Positions 42,624 to 51,509 of a stretch of DNA of 64,000 bases are shown here, piece by piece. The stretch is from Chryseobacterium endalhagicum (GTDB lineage: Bacteria > Bacteroidota > Bacteroidia > Flavobacteriales > Weeksellaceae), in NCBI RefSeq assembly GCF_016745235.1, contig NZ_JAELVM010000002.1, forward strand, positions 806,001 to 870,000. Direction: 5' to 3'. Each line of letters starts with the position of its first letter. Position 1 is the stretch's first letter. Position numbers and translations under genes: made by a program. The notes beneath the pieces were generated by a model. It did no database searches. It had not been told where the DNA came from and was given only the letters and a program-made list of their open reading frames with translations.

Positions 42624-44039
42624 ATGCAGTTCACATCTATTGCCTTTTTTCTTTTCTTTACGGTAGTTTTTGGCCTTTACTGGTGGGTCGGCAGGAAGAA
42701 TCTGAAACTTCAGAATATGTTGCTGCTGGCGGCTAGCTATGTTTTTTACGGTTTTTGGGACTGGAGATTTCTGGCACTTCTGGCCGGAAGTTCTGCCGTA
42801 GCTTATTATTTAGGACAGAAAATTGGCGAAAGTCAGGGACGGGCGAAGAAAATTTATATCAATTCAGGTTTAATTCTGGCGATAGGAACCTTATTTTATT
42901 TTAAATATTTTGGATTTTTTATCGACTCTTTTGCTGATTTGTTTGCTATTCAAAACAAACTTACCCTTTCCATTATTTTACCGTTAGGGATCAGTTTTTA
43001 TACCTTTAGAATCGTCAGTTATTTTCTTGATATTAAAAACAATAAGCTGAAACCGGAAACTGATGTTCTTGCATTTTTCAATTATGTGGCTTTCTTTCCG
43101 AGTATGACCTCAGGCCCGATTGATAAAGGAGGTTTGCTGCTTCCCCAGCTGAAAAAAGAAAGAATTTTCACAGAAGAGGCAGGAGCAGATGCGGTAAGAC
43201 AGATTCTTTACGGAGCATTTAAAAAATTGGTGGTAGCCAACAGCATTACCCCGATAACACAGTCTATTTTTCAAAACTATGAAACCCTCTCAGGAAGTAC
43301 GGTCGCATTCGGAGCTATCCTTTTTCTGTTCGAGCTGTATGCTGACTTTTCAGGATATTCTGATATGGCCGTTGGGTTCGCAAGGTTACTTGGATTTAAA
43401 ATCACCAAAAACTTTGCATTTCCCCTGTTTGCGCAGAATATTGCGGAATATTGGAGAAAATGGCACATTTCGCTCACTTCATGGCTTACAGAATATGTTT
43501 TTACCCCTTTGGTGATTCAGTTCAGGGATTATGGCAAAAGAGGACTTATTGCAGCTATTATTCTGAATTTTATACTGATTGGCGCATGGCACGGGCCGAG
43601 ACTTACCTTTGTATTGTTCGGGCTGCTTCACGGGCTTTATTATATTCCTCTTATTGTAAAGGATAAGCTTAACAAAAAGAAAAAGTTTTCAGGGAATTTT
43701 CCTACCATTAAAGAGCTTGGGAATATACTTCTGACCTTGGTTATGGTATGTTTTGCACTTGTACTTTTTGCAGCACCTGATCTGAAAGCTGCTCTGGGAA
43801 TGTACGGAAGGATCTTCAGTTTTTCCTTATTTTCAGTTCCGCAGTTTATGAAGATCAAGGTTCTGGGTTTAATTGGTATTCTGATTGTCATCGACTGGCT
43901 TAATAAAGACCAGGAACACGGACTGGAGATCAAAAGATTGAATCCTTTTATCAGACGAGCTTTCTATGTTTTTCTGATCTTTATGATCATGTACTACGGC
44001 GTATTTTCTAATGGAAACTATATCTATGAACAGTTTTAA
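42624..44039 (+). CDS. MBOAT-family O-acyltransferase (AlgI-like)
   Basis: 471 residues with about eleven membrane helices. Landmarks are ASYVFYGFWDWRFLALL, LPLGISFYTFRIVSYFLD, SYFLDIKNNKLKPETD, AEYWRKWHISLTSWLTEY, and the active-site His region IGAWHGPRLTFVLFGLLHG. MBOATs move acyl groups across or at the cytoplasmic membrane onto polysaccharides (AlgI), teichoic acid (DltB) or lipids. It is followed two bases later by an SGNH-like gene, the usual AlgI/AlgJ or DltB/DltD type of pair. Probably passes the acyl group built on the ACP to the outside. Confidence 0.94.
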   Translation: MQFTSIAFFLFFTVVFGLYWWVGRKNLKLQNMLLLAASYVFYGFWDWRFLALLAGSSAVAYYLGQKIGESQGRAKKIYINSGLILAIGTLFYFKYFGFFIDSFADLFAIQNKLTLSIILPLGISFYTFRIVSYFLDIKNNKLKPETDVLAFFNYVAFFPSMTSGPIDKGGLLLPQLKKERIFTEEAGADAVRQILYGAFKKLVVANSITPITQSIFQNYETLSGSTVAFGAILFLFELYADFSGYSDMAVGFARLLGFKITKNFAFPLFAQNIAEYWRKWHISLTSWLTEYVFTPLVIQFRDYGKRGLIAAIILNFILIGAWHGPRLTFVLFGLLHGLYYIPLIVKDKLNKKKKFSGNFPTIKELGNILLTLVMVCFALVLFAAPDLKAALGMYGRIFSFSLFSVPQFMKIKVLGLIGILIVIDWLNKDQEHGLEIKRLNPFIRRAFYVFLIFMIMYYGVFSNGNYIYEQF

Positions 44040-44041
44040 TT

Positions 44042-44965
44042 ATGGGAAAGTTTTTATTTAAAATATCATTATACATCATTGGAGTAGCCGGCGTACTGCT
44101 GCTTCTGGGCTCTTATGCAGATGGGAATACGGATGACAACTACATGCATTTTGCTGTGGAAAAACCTCACAATATTATTCTGGGAGATTCCAGAAGTGTG
44201 CAGGGAATTGTACCTGATGTGCTGAAAACCAGGCTGTCCGTTCCCTTTGACAATTTTTCATTGAATATCGTTGAATCCCCTTATGGAGAGGTTTATCTGA
44301 AAGGTTTAAAAAGAAAACTGGCTTGTGATACTAAAAACGGAATTTTCATCCTTACCGTAAGTCCCTGGAACCTTGCGCTGACCAGCGGAATAAAGAAAAA
44401 AGAAGACTTTCCGGAAGCCCATTCTCCGCTCAATAACATGTACTTTTACGATAAGTCGCCCAATTATGAATACCTGATCAGAAATTATAACAAAAGCTGG
44501 TTCAGAATATATCTTGACAGGGAAGAAGCGGGAAAATCTAATACCTATCTCCATAAAGACGGCTGGATGGAAGTGAATGTAGATATGAATAAAGATTCTG
44601 TGGCTGCGAGAGCTGCCGTGAAAATAAAAGAATACAAGGCCGTGCTGAATACTTACAGCCTGTCTCAGGAACGGTTGAAAGCCATCAATGAAATCATAGA
44701 TTATTTGCAGCCCAAAGGAACGGTATATCTCGTAAGAATCCCGACCTCTCAAGGCATGGTGGATCTTGAAAATGAAAGGTTTCCTGAATTCAATACTGTC
44801 ATAAAGGATCTTTCAAAGAAGAAACATGTGAAATACTACGATTTTTCCGGAAGAAGTGATGACTATCTGTACACCGATGGAAACCATATGTACAGAGAAT
44901 CTGGAAAGATGCTTACTTCACAGATTGCAGATTCCATCCAATCGGAACAGAAAAGATTAAAATAA
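44042..44965 (+). CDS. SGNH-like periplasmic protein paired with MBOAT
   Basis: 307 residues. One N-terminal membrane anchor (about 7-24), then a periplasmic domain. The block I motif is HNIILGDSRSVQG with Ser 50, and the C-terminal block is YTDGNHMY with Asp 279 and His 282, giving the Ser-Asp-His set of SGNH hydrolase-like O-acyltransferases. The middle (NGIFILTVSPWNLALTSG) resembles the DltD/AlgX layout. The start is two bases after the MBOAT stop. It should transfer the acyl group from the MBOAT product to the polysaccharide. The family assignment rests on motifs only. Confidence 0.75.
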   Translation: MGKFLFKISLYIIGVAGVLLLLGSYADGNTDDNYMHFAVEKPHNIILGDSRSVQGIVPDVLKTRLSVPFDNFSLNIVESPYGEVYLKGLKRKLACDTKNGIFILTVSPWNLALTSGIKKKEDFPEAHSPLNNMYFYDKSPNYEYLIRNYNKSWFRIYLDREEAGKSNTYLHKDGWMEVNVDMNKDSVAARAAVKIKEYKAVLNTYSLSQERLKAINEIIDYLQPKGTVYLVRIPTSQGMVDLENERFPEFNTVIKDLSKKKHVKYYDFSGRSDDYLYTDGNHMYRESGKMLTSQIADSIQSEQKRLK

Positions 44966-44974
44966 TCTAATAAG

Positions 44975-45137
44975 GTCAGGAGGCTTGATGCTGGAAGAGG
45001 GAAGTTACTGAAGTCTGAAAGCAGAATACAGTACCCTTTGATTAGATTTTAAGATTGTTTCATCAAAATGAACGGAAGCCGATGGAAATTATTGGCTAAG
45101 ACTAACTTCCAGCCTCCTTCTTCCGCCTTCCCGCCTT
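44975..45137. repeat. Candidate dispersed repeat with inverted ends
   Basis: The whole gap between convergent genes is filled by a non-coding sequence with inverted arms: GGAGGC...GGAAGTTA (44980-45007) and TAACTTCC-AGCCTCC (45103-45117), with further TCTTCC/GGAAGA complementarity. Sequence of this type, with GGAAGTTACTGAAG-like cores, looks familiar as an interspersed repeat of Chryseobacterium genomes. That recollection is an inference and would need a genome search. Confidence 0.4.
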
Positions 45138-45150
45138 TATTTACCCGAAC

Positions 45151-46092
45151 TCAGCTAAATAAATCCTTCCTGAAGTTAATATTATAAAGTCCCGAACGGA
45201 TACTTTTATAATCTGTCAGCCCGTATTTCAGGATCATTCCCCACTTTTTCATAACAGGGGCGTTACCAATCTGAAAGCTTCTGTACATCCTGTTGATATG
45301 CAGTTTTACGTTATCCGGCATATTCTCACCGGCAGCCCAGTTGTCGAGCTCTTTCCATAAAAGAACCCTGGTACTGGCAGGCTTTATTTTTTTTGAATCC
45401 ACCTGGGTAATCCTGTTATTTTCGTGTACCCCACGCATTCCTACTGCCTGATCTAAAATTCCGGGATAAAGATCAAGATAAAAAGAAAGTCTGATGATAA
45501 ATTCACTGTCCTGGTGAAGTCTTAAAGTTGTTCTGAACAGAATTTTCATCTTTTTCATTAACGGTTCCCTGCGGACTGTAAGGGAGTCAATGCTGAAAAG
45601 CCCGAAGCTGCCGAGCATATAGATCTGACCTGGAAAAACATCTTTTGGGCCATGTTTTTTGTATACGGTTGTCAATCTGTCCCCGAAAACAGGGTAGTAC
45701 TGCTCTTTTGCTTTCTCAGAATAGTAATGCACTCCCAATGCTCCATAAACACCTTCTACCTCCGGGTTTTTAAAAAGTTCTCTTTCTGCGTCAAACCTGT
45801 TGGGAAGATAATAATCATCTGCATCCAGAAATGCGATAAAGTCTCCGGTGGCGTTTTCTATCCCCAGATTTCTGCTGGGACCTGCTCCGTGATTGCCTTT
45901 GTCAGGATGCTGGAAAAGCTTCACTTTTGGATGCTTTTCGGCAAGCTGGCAGCATACCTCCAAAGCGTTATCAGGAGATTTGTCTTCTACAAGGATCACT
46001 TCATACACTTCATCAAACTGAAGCGCTGATTCTACAGCCTGCGAAACAAATTTTTCAGCATTGTAAACCGGGATAATTACTGATATCTTCAT
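45151..46092 (-). CDS. Glycosyltransferase family 2
   Basis: 313 residues, GT-A fold. Starts MKISVIIPVYNAEKFVSQAV; DXD motif in DFIAFLDADDYYLPNRFDAE (about 92-100). The middle shows RTTLRLHQDSEFIIRLSFYL. Close paralog of the GT2 genes at 46164-47102 and 54776-55717, with the same start, ADDYYLPNRFD and H-x-D-x-x-F-I-x-x-L pattern. Last gene of the long wzm-to-GT operon. Donor unknown. Confidence 0.92.
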   Translation of the reverse strand: MKISVIIPVYNAEKFVSQAVESALQFDEVYEVILVEDKSPDNALEVCCQLAEKHPKVKLFQHPDKGNHGAGPSRNLGIENATGDFIAFLDADDYYLPNRFDAERELFKNPEVEGVYGALGVHYYSEKAKEQYYPVFGDRLTTVYKKHGPKDVFPGQIYMLGSFGLFSIDSLTVRREPLMKKMKILFRTTLRLHQDSEFIIRLSFYLDLYPGILDQAVGMRGVHENNRITQVDSKKIKPASTRVLLWKELDNWAAGENMPDNVKLHINRMYRSFQIGNAPVMKKWGMILKYGLTDYKSIRSGLYNINFRKDLFS

Positions 46093-46163
46093 TTTGGAAC
46101 GATTAATAAATCTTAGTGTTTATAATTTAATGTATTCTGAATTTTTACTGTTATCATTCAGCT

Positions 46164-47102
46164 TCACGAATGCGTATAAGTGAACCTGTATTTTGTTTTC
46201 AGAATCTTTGGATCTTTAACAATTGCTGCCAATAAAGCAGCTGTTTTTGAAAATCCTTTTTTTGTAGACAGCTCAAAAGCTTTTTTCTGTAAAGCGATAT
46301 GCTGCATGGCATCACGGTCGGGTTTGTTTTTGTTCGACCAGTCATACAGGGAGTTCCATAAAAGAAACTGTCTCTGGTTATACTGTGGTGAATATTTGAC
46401 GATCTTGGTAATCCGGTTGTCATCATGAACGCCTCTCACAGCGATAGGCTGATCTATGATTCCAGATTTTAAATGACAGTGGAACGCCAGTTTAATGATA
46501 AAGTCAGAATCCTGATGAACCCTGAGTGTTTCGTTGAACTTTAGATTGTTTTTCTGTAATGCAGACTTTCTTACAGTCAGTGTATTCAGATGGAAAAATG
46601 TACCGAAAGTTTTAGTTGTTAAACCTAAAAGCCCTCTGAATACTTCTTTTCCCTCAGCAGGATAGTTCACTGTCGTCAGGGAGACGTTCGTAAATTTGGA
46701 TTGAAATTCCTGCTTCCCTTTTTCAGTTAAATACTCAACGGTGATGGCTCCGAAAACCCCATCAATAGTAGGATTCTCAAATGCTTTTTTCTCTATATCA
46801 AACCTGTTGGGAAGATAGTAATCATCTGCATCCAGAAATGCTATAAAATTTCCGGTGGATTTTTCTATCCCAAGGTTTCTGGTGGCAGCAGCACCGTGAT
46901 TTCCCTGATCCGGATGCTGGAACAGCTTTACTTTTGAATGCTGCTCCGCCAGTTTCCGGCAGATTTCCAGTGAATGGTCTGTAGACTTATCTTCAACCAG
47001 AATAATTTCTTTTACCTCTTCAAATGGCAGTGCAGATGCCACAGATTTTTCTAAAAACGCTGAAGCGTTGTATACCGGTATGATTACAGAAATATCAGTC
47101 AT
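46164..47102 (-). CDS. Glycosyltransferase family 2
   Basis: 312 residues. Starts MTDISVIIPVYNASAFLEKS; FIAFLDADDYYLPNRFDIEK; later LRVHQDSDFIIKLAFHCH. Paralog of the GT2s at 45151 and 54776; about as similar to the 54776 copy in the AFHCHLKSGIIDQ / SYHCHLKSGFIDQ stretch as to its neighbour. Its start overlaps the AsnB stop by one base. The two tandem copies here probably add successive sugars. Confidence 0.92.
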   Translation of the reverse strand: MTDISVIIPVYNASAFLEKSVASALPFEEVKEIILVEDKSTDHSLEICRKLAEQHSKVKLFQHPDQGNHGAAATRNLGIEKSTGNFIAFLDADDYYLPNRFDIEKKAFENPTIDGVFGAITVEYLTEKGKQEFQSKFTNVSLTTVNYPAEGKEVFRGLLGLTTKTFGTFFHLNTLTVRKSALQKNNLKFNETLRVHQDSDFIIKLAFHCHLKSGIIDQPIAVRGVHDDNRITKIVKYSPQYNQRQFLLWNSLYDWSNKNKPDRDAMQHIALQKKAFELSTKKGFSKTAALLAAIVKDPKILKTKYRFTYTHS

Positions 47103-48898
47103 TACAGTACGGCTTGGTTGTTATGAGCCCAAAGAGCCAGCTGAAGAAGATTCCAGTGTTTATTATCTTTGACAAGGAATTTCTGGGCAGCATCAAAATC
47201 AATATAATTGAAAATTTTCTGATCGCGGTTTTTCAGAAGATCATCCGAAAGTTTAGCGATATTATCCTCGGCAAACCAGCTTTTCACACTCATCCCGAAT
47301 CCCTGTTTATGACGTTTTCTGATGGTTTCCGTCCAGTAAGATCCCATGGCTTCACGAAGGATAATTTTGTCATTATCATCCGTCAGTTTCAGCTGCTCCG
47401 GGAGCTGGATGCAAAACTCGGCAAAGTCCAGATCAAGGAAAGGCGTTCTTACTTCCAGTGAATTTGCCATGGCCATACGATCAGATTTTACCATCATATT
47501 CCCAGGAACATAGTGTTCAAGATCCACTCTCATAATATCATTCAGAGAGTCGGGATCGGGGGTAAAGCTGTACTCCTGTTTGTAATCAGATAAAAGCCCG
47601 AGTCTGTTTCTTTCTTCTTTATTAAAATCATTCCTTACAAAATTCAGGTGAAAATCCAGAATGGAAGCATATTTTAAATTCTGCTGGGTAACGAAAGAAG
47701 TCTGTCTCGCCTTTTGATATAATTTTAAACCAAACTGGGCAATGATATTCTTGTAGCTGAAATGGTTTTTTAATTTATTTTCAACGGTATAAAAATGATA
47801 CCCTCCGAAAAGTTCGTCACCCACATCTCCGGAAAGCGCAACGGTGAGACTTTTCTTTGCATTTCTGCAGATCTCATAATGCGGCAGGTATGAAGTGTCG
47901 GCAAAAGGTTCATCCAGAAACGGAGATATTTTCAGCAGAGATTCTGCCAGATCACCTTTCTGCTCGTGTACTTCGCGGTGGTTGGTCTTATATTTATCTG
48001 CAATTTCTTTTGCGAATTTAAGCTCACTGTCTTTGTGATCATATCCAAAACTGATGGTGGTCTGATGAGGCAGAAATTCATCCACCAAAGCCACAATAGA
48101 AGAAGAATCGAGGCCTCCGCTCAGGAAACTTCCAACTTCCACATCGGCAATAAGCTGTTTTTTAACTGCATTTTTCAGCAGATACATAAATTCTTCCTTA
48201 GCATCAGATAAACTTAAAACCCTGTCTTTTGCCGGAAGGCTGTAATATCTTGAAACGGTAATTTTCCCCTCTTTCCAGATCAGCTGGTGAGCCGGCGGTA
48301 AGGTAAAAATATTGCTGTAAATACTTTGATAGGAACTTACATAACCGTACTGCAGATAATGGGACAGAGCGTCCGTATTTACTTTTGGCTGGATGAGTCC
48401 TGAAGCCAGAATAGCTTTAATCTCCGACGCGAAAATAAATTCATTGTTATTTCCGATAGCGTAATAAAAAGGTTTTTCTCCAAAACGATCTCTTGCACAA
48501 AAAAGCTCCTGCTTTTGGTTGTCCCAGATAGCAAAAGCAAACATTCCCGGAAGATCATGGATGAGGTTTTCCTGTTTGCGCTGATACATCGCCAGGATCA
48601 CTTCGGTATCTGAACCTCCGTGATAAGGATATTCCGCATAATTTTTTTTAATATCCTGATATCCGTAGATCTCTCCGTTCAGAACAATACATTCATTTTT
48701 TGTATTGGAGAACATAGGCTGCTTACCGTTATCAGACAGATCTATAATGGAAAGTCTGCGGTGGCCCAAGGCAGCATTGTCATAAAACTCGAAATGCGAA
48801 GAATCCGGTCCACGGTGTATCATGGAATCCGTCATTTTCTGGATTTCTTCGTGATAATTTCTGGCATTATTAGCGATGATTCCGGCTATTCCACACAT
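47102..48898 (-). CDS. Glutamine-dependent asparagine synthase-like amidotransferase
   Basis: 598 residues. N-terminal glutaminase domain with nucleophile Cys 2 in MCGIAGI and HRGPDSSHFE, and a C-terminal synthetase domain with the ATP-pyrophosphatase loop SFLSGGLDSSSIVALV (about 245-260). Family members in O-antigen loci (WbpS-like) are thought to amidate uronic acids or other carboxylates rather than make asparagine. The position between glycosyltransferases favours that use here. Three bases separate it from the upstream polytopic gene. Confidence 0.92.
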   Translation of the reverse strand: MCGIAGIIANNARNYHEEIQKMTDSMIHRGPDSSHFEFYDNAALGHRRLSIIDLSDNGKQPMFSNTKNECIVLNGEIYGYQDIKKNYAEYPYHGGSDTEVILAMYQRKQENLIHDLPGMFAFAIWDNQKQELFCARDRFGEKPFYYAIGNNNEFIFASEIKAILASGLIQPKVNTDALSHYLQYGYVSSYQSIYSNIFTLPPAHQLIWKEGKITVSRYYSLPAKDRVLSLSDAKEEFMYLLKNAVKKQLIADVEVGSFLSGGLDSSSIVALVDEFLPHQTTISFGYDHKDSELKFAKEIADKYKTNHREVHEQKGDLAESLLKISPFLDEPFADTSYLPHYEICRNAKKSLTVALSGDVGDELFGGYHFYTVENKLKNHFSYKNIIAQFGLKLYQKARQTSFVTQQNLKYASILDFHLNFVRNDFNKEERNRLGLLSDYKQEYSFTPDPDSLNDIMRVDLEHYVPGNMMVKSDRMAMANSLEVRTPFLDLDFAEFCIQLPEQLKLTDDNDKIILREAMGSYWTETIRKRHKQGFGMSVKSWFAEDNIAKLSDDLLKNRDQKIFNYIDFDAAQKFLVKDNKHWNLLQLALWAHNNQAVL

Positions 48899-48901
48899 GT
48901 T

Positions 48902-50473
48902 TTATTTTTTTTGAAAATTGGAGGGAAGGTATAAAGTAAACCTTCCTGCTTTTACTACTTTATATTTTTCAGGATGATCCACGAATTTCAAAGGTACAAT
49001 TTCTCTTTCGAGGAAAGGATAGTCGTTACTTTCGAGATAAATGAAATCATCTGGTGTTTTACCTACTTTTTTTATGATGAACCTTACATAGTCTTTGAGC
49101 GCAAAATAATAATAGATAGGCGGGCGGGCATCTAAAATATACAGATAACCTACCAAGTGATTGCTGGAATAGATTACATTAGGCTGGTTCTGAAGATACG
49201 GGCGAAGATCATCGATATCTTTTTTCCTTTCTTTATCCAAATACAGATCATGTCCGTTTATTTTCACTTTTGAAGTCTGCTCCAGGTAAACAAAATCTTT
49301 CCAGCCTTTATCATACAGGAAAAGGGGATAAACAACCACGGTATAGGTAAAAAAGGCCAGGTAAATCAAATACGCCCTGAAGTTGTATATAGAGATCACT
49401 ACAATATTAATAACCAGGAAATAATAGATCTGATACATGGCTCCTCTGATGTAAAAATAAAAACCGGACCCAAAGGCAAGCCCAAATGGTAAAAGTACCA
49501 ATGCAATACAAAGCGTTTTCTTTTCTAAAGAAATATTTTCTGCAATATAAAACCGGTATAAAAGCAATCCTGTGTATACATACAGAAGAAAAAGATTGAA
49601 ATAGAAAGAGGATATTATTACGACTGCAATACCTGCATAAAGAAGAAGCTTATCTATATTTTCTTTCTGTACTTTCTTTTTTCTCAGGAAAAAGATGGTT
49701 AGAGATAAAGGAATAAAAATAAAGCCAACGACCTGTGCAAGCCAGATTATATAGAAGCGCTTGGGATGCTGCTTGGGATGAAACTCTTTATATATTTTGA
49801 TGTATTCAAACTGTTTTATAAAGACAGACAGATCTTCGATAAAAGTAAAATAAAAAAGAATGCCCGCTGTTATCCCCGTAAAGAATAAGTAAATAACGGG
49901 TTTGTTTTTTTTCCAAAAATTAATAAGAAGGAATAAGATTATTGGGATCACGGTAATAGAATGCGGAATCCCGTTAAACAGTAAAATTCCCATAAAAAAT
50001 CCTGAACAAATCAATAGCCACTTTTTATGGTATATCAGAAAGAAAACGATCATGGATAATGCAAGATTGGTGAGAATTGTATTACCATGATACTGGTTGA
50101 GAATGACTATTGTTCCCTGCCAGGTTAAAAAATTAATAGCTGTTCCCAGAAAACCGAATAAAATAGGGTGAATTTTAAGTTTATAATATTTTGAAATGCT
50201 ATAGAACAGTAAAAAAGACGAAGAATTTAAAAGTAGAAAAGTAATGATCCGAAAATGGTAAATATTGTCGGTATAAAAGACTTTAAAAATTCTGAAATAA
50301 TTCGTGGAATCTACTGTAAGAACATTTTTTGAATCCTTGAAATGGAATAAATAAAAGGCTTCGTCGTTCATCACGAGACCTTTATTAAAATTGGAATAAA
50401 CTAAATATCCCATCATCAATGAGGAAATAATAAATAGAATCCCTGCCAGATTCCAGTATTTAATTCTGTCCAT
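48902..50473 (-). CDS. Polytopic membrane protein, GT-C-like
   Basis: 523 residues from the ATG at 50473, one base after the methyltransferase stop; the frame is open further upstream inside that gene. About 12 hydrophobic segments up to residue 400, followed by a soluble C-terminal domain of roughly 110 residues (KVKINGHDLYLDKERKKDID onwards). The first periplasmic loop carries LVMNDEAFYLFHF, whose acidic pair resembles the D/E catalytic motif of GT-C glycosyltransferases using lipid-linked donors. It is unlikely to be a Wzx flippase. A polymerase-like role cannot be excluded, although export here appears to be ABC-dependent. Confidence 0.65.
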   Translation of the reverse strand: MDRIKYWNLAGILFIISSLMMGYLVYSNFNKGLVMNDEAFYLFHFKDSKNVLTVDSTNYFRIFKVFYTDNIYHFRIITFLLLNSSSFLLFYSISKYYKLKIHPILFGFLGTAINFLTWQGTIVILNQYHGNTILTNLALSMIVFFLIYHKKWLLICSGFFMGILLFNGIPHSITVIPIILFLLINFWKKNKPVIYLFFTGITAGILFYFTFIEDLSVFIKQFEYIKIYKEFHPKQHPKRFYIIWLAQVVGFIFIPLSLTIFFLRKKKVQKENIDKLLLYAGIAVVIISSFYFNLFLLYVYTGLLLYRFYIAENISLEKKTLCIALVLLPFGLAFGSGFYFYIRGAMYQIYYFLVINIVVISIYNFRAYLIYLAFFTYTVVVYPLFLYDKGWKDFVYLEQTSKVKINGHDLYLDKERKKDIDDLRPYLQNQPNVIYSSNHLVGYLYILDARPPIYYYFALKDYVRFIIKKVGKTPDDFIYLESNDYPFLEREIVPLKFVDHPEKYKVVKAGRFTLYLPSNFQKK

Positions 50474-50474
50474 A

Positions 50475-51260
50475 CTATTTTTTTTCTGCATGAATACTAA
50501 ATCCTGATGCCACATTTTTGCTCATCGGATAATATTGTAATAAGACGTCTAAAAATTTGATCGGAAAAGTCAGAACCATAAACAGCAGGTACAGAATGGT
50601 ATGGAGAGGCTTTATCCCAAATGAGAAAACAAGGGCAAACCATTCCTGTACTACCCACAACATCCCGGAAGTAGGGCCAATGGGTTTCAGGTTTAAAATT
50701 TTAAATTCTTTAAACTGATGTTTCATGCCTTCATAAGTAAATCTTTGAAAATCATATGGTGAGGCATGGAATGGCTGCATAAACGGAATAAAACAGTAAA
50801 TTTTTCCGCCTGGTTTCAGAATCCTGTGGATTTCTGCAATCACTTTCTGAGGATTCGGGACGTGTTCAAGCACAGCAATATTGATGATGTAATCAACAGA
50901 ATTGTCCTTAAATGGAATATTTTCGATATCACAGATGATATCCACATTTTCATAAGGAAGTAAATCTACATTCAGGAGATCTTCTCCAAGATCTGAACTT
51001 CCGCTTCCCAGGTTCAGGGCAACAACATTTTTTCCTTTAATCTCATTTTTGATGATCTTTCTGATGTCAAAAAGAGGCTGAGGATAAACGGGGCTTATAA
51101 ATTCTATAAGCAGATTATAAAATTTCCCGAATTTTTTTAATTTATATTTTATTTTATCAAGAAAGTCTGTTACAACTTCTTCCTGAACAGGAACAAAAAT
51201 ATATTTCCCATTCTTTTCCTGAAATTTATCTTTAAATAATTCTGTATCGATTTTTTTCAT
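50475..51260 (-). CDS. Class I SAM-dependent methyltransferase (Methyltransf_11 type)
   Basis: 261 residues. SAM-binding motif VVALNLGSGSSDLGEDLLNV (about 78-97), CDIENIPFKDNSVDYI, AVLEHVPNPQKVIAEIHRIL and KPGGKIYCFIPF. The C-terminal part has a hydrophobic segment (LHTILYLLFMVLTFPIKF), so it may sit on the membrane, as do some enzymes that act on lipid-linked glycans. Its start codon lies directly next to the degenerate aminotransferase remnant. Substrate unknown; O-methylation of a sugar, for example as a chain terminator in ABC-exported O-antigens, is possible. Confidence 0.85.
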   Translation of the reverse strand: MKKIDTELFKDKFQEKNGKYIFVPVQEEVVTDFLDKIKYKLKKFGKFYNLLIEFISPVYPQPLFDIRKIIKNEIKGKNVVALNLGSGSSDLGEDLLNVDLLPYENVDIICDIENIPFKDNSVDYIINIAVLEHVPNPQKVIAEIHRILKPGGKIYCFIPFMQPFHASPYDFQRFTYEGMKHQFKEFKILNLKPIGPTSGMLWVVQEWFALVFSFGIKPLHTILYLLFMVLTFPIKFLDVLLQYYPMSKNVASGFSIHAEKK

Positions 51261-51453
51261 CCTTAAAAGGTCCTAATAATGTTATTAATTTTTGCTGTTG
51301 CTTATCGCTCAGTTTAATATAATGGAAGTCTTACCAGACCTTCTTCAAATGGTCAGAGTTTTTTCTCATTAAATTCACTTTTGTGAAGATACAGATCATT
51401 AAAAATCGTTGTGACTGTATATCATTATGAATGTAAAATATGTTGCTGGTAGT
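51261..51453 (-). pseudogene. Remnant of a WecE-like sugar aminotransferase C-terminus
   Basis: Reading the minus strand in shifting frames gives pieces that align in order with the end of the intact DegT/WecE aminotransferase at 57447-58604. The pieces are TTSNIFYIHNDIQSQR (compare NNAHMFYVICRSYEER), IFNDLYLHKSEFN (VFHYLSLNKSEFF), NSDHLKK (NSDHFTD), GLVRLPLY (CLLRLPFY) and KLSDKQQQKLITLLGPF (ELEESEQKSINSLIHEYF). At least three frame changes and internal stops separate them, and a few codons are missing. The pieces end at the start of the methyltransferase gene. This is a broken second aminotransferase gene; the upstream two thirds are gone. Confidence 0.7.
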
Positions 51454-51509
51454 CTATCAAATCAAAATATCCTTTCCAGGAAATAGAATTGGATTGATGG
51501 ATAAATATT

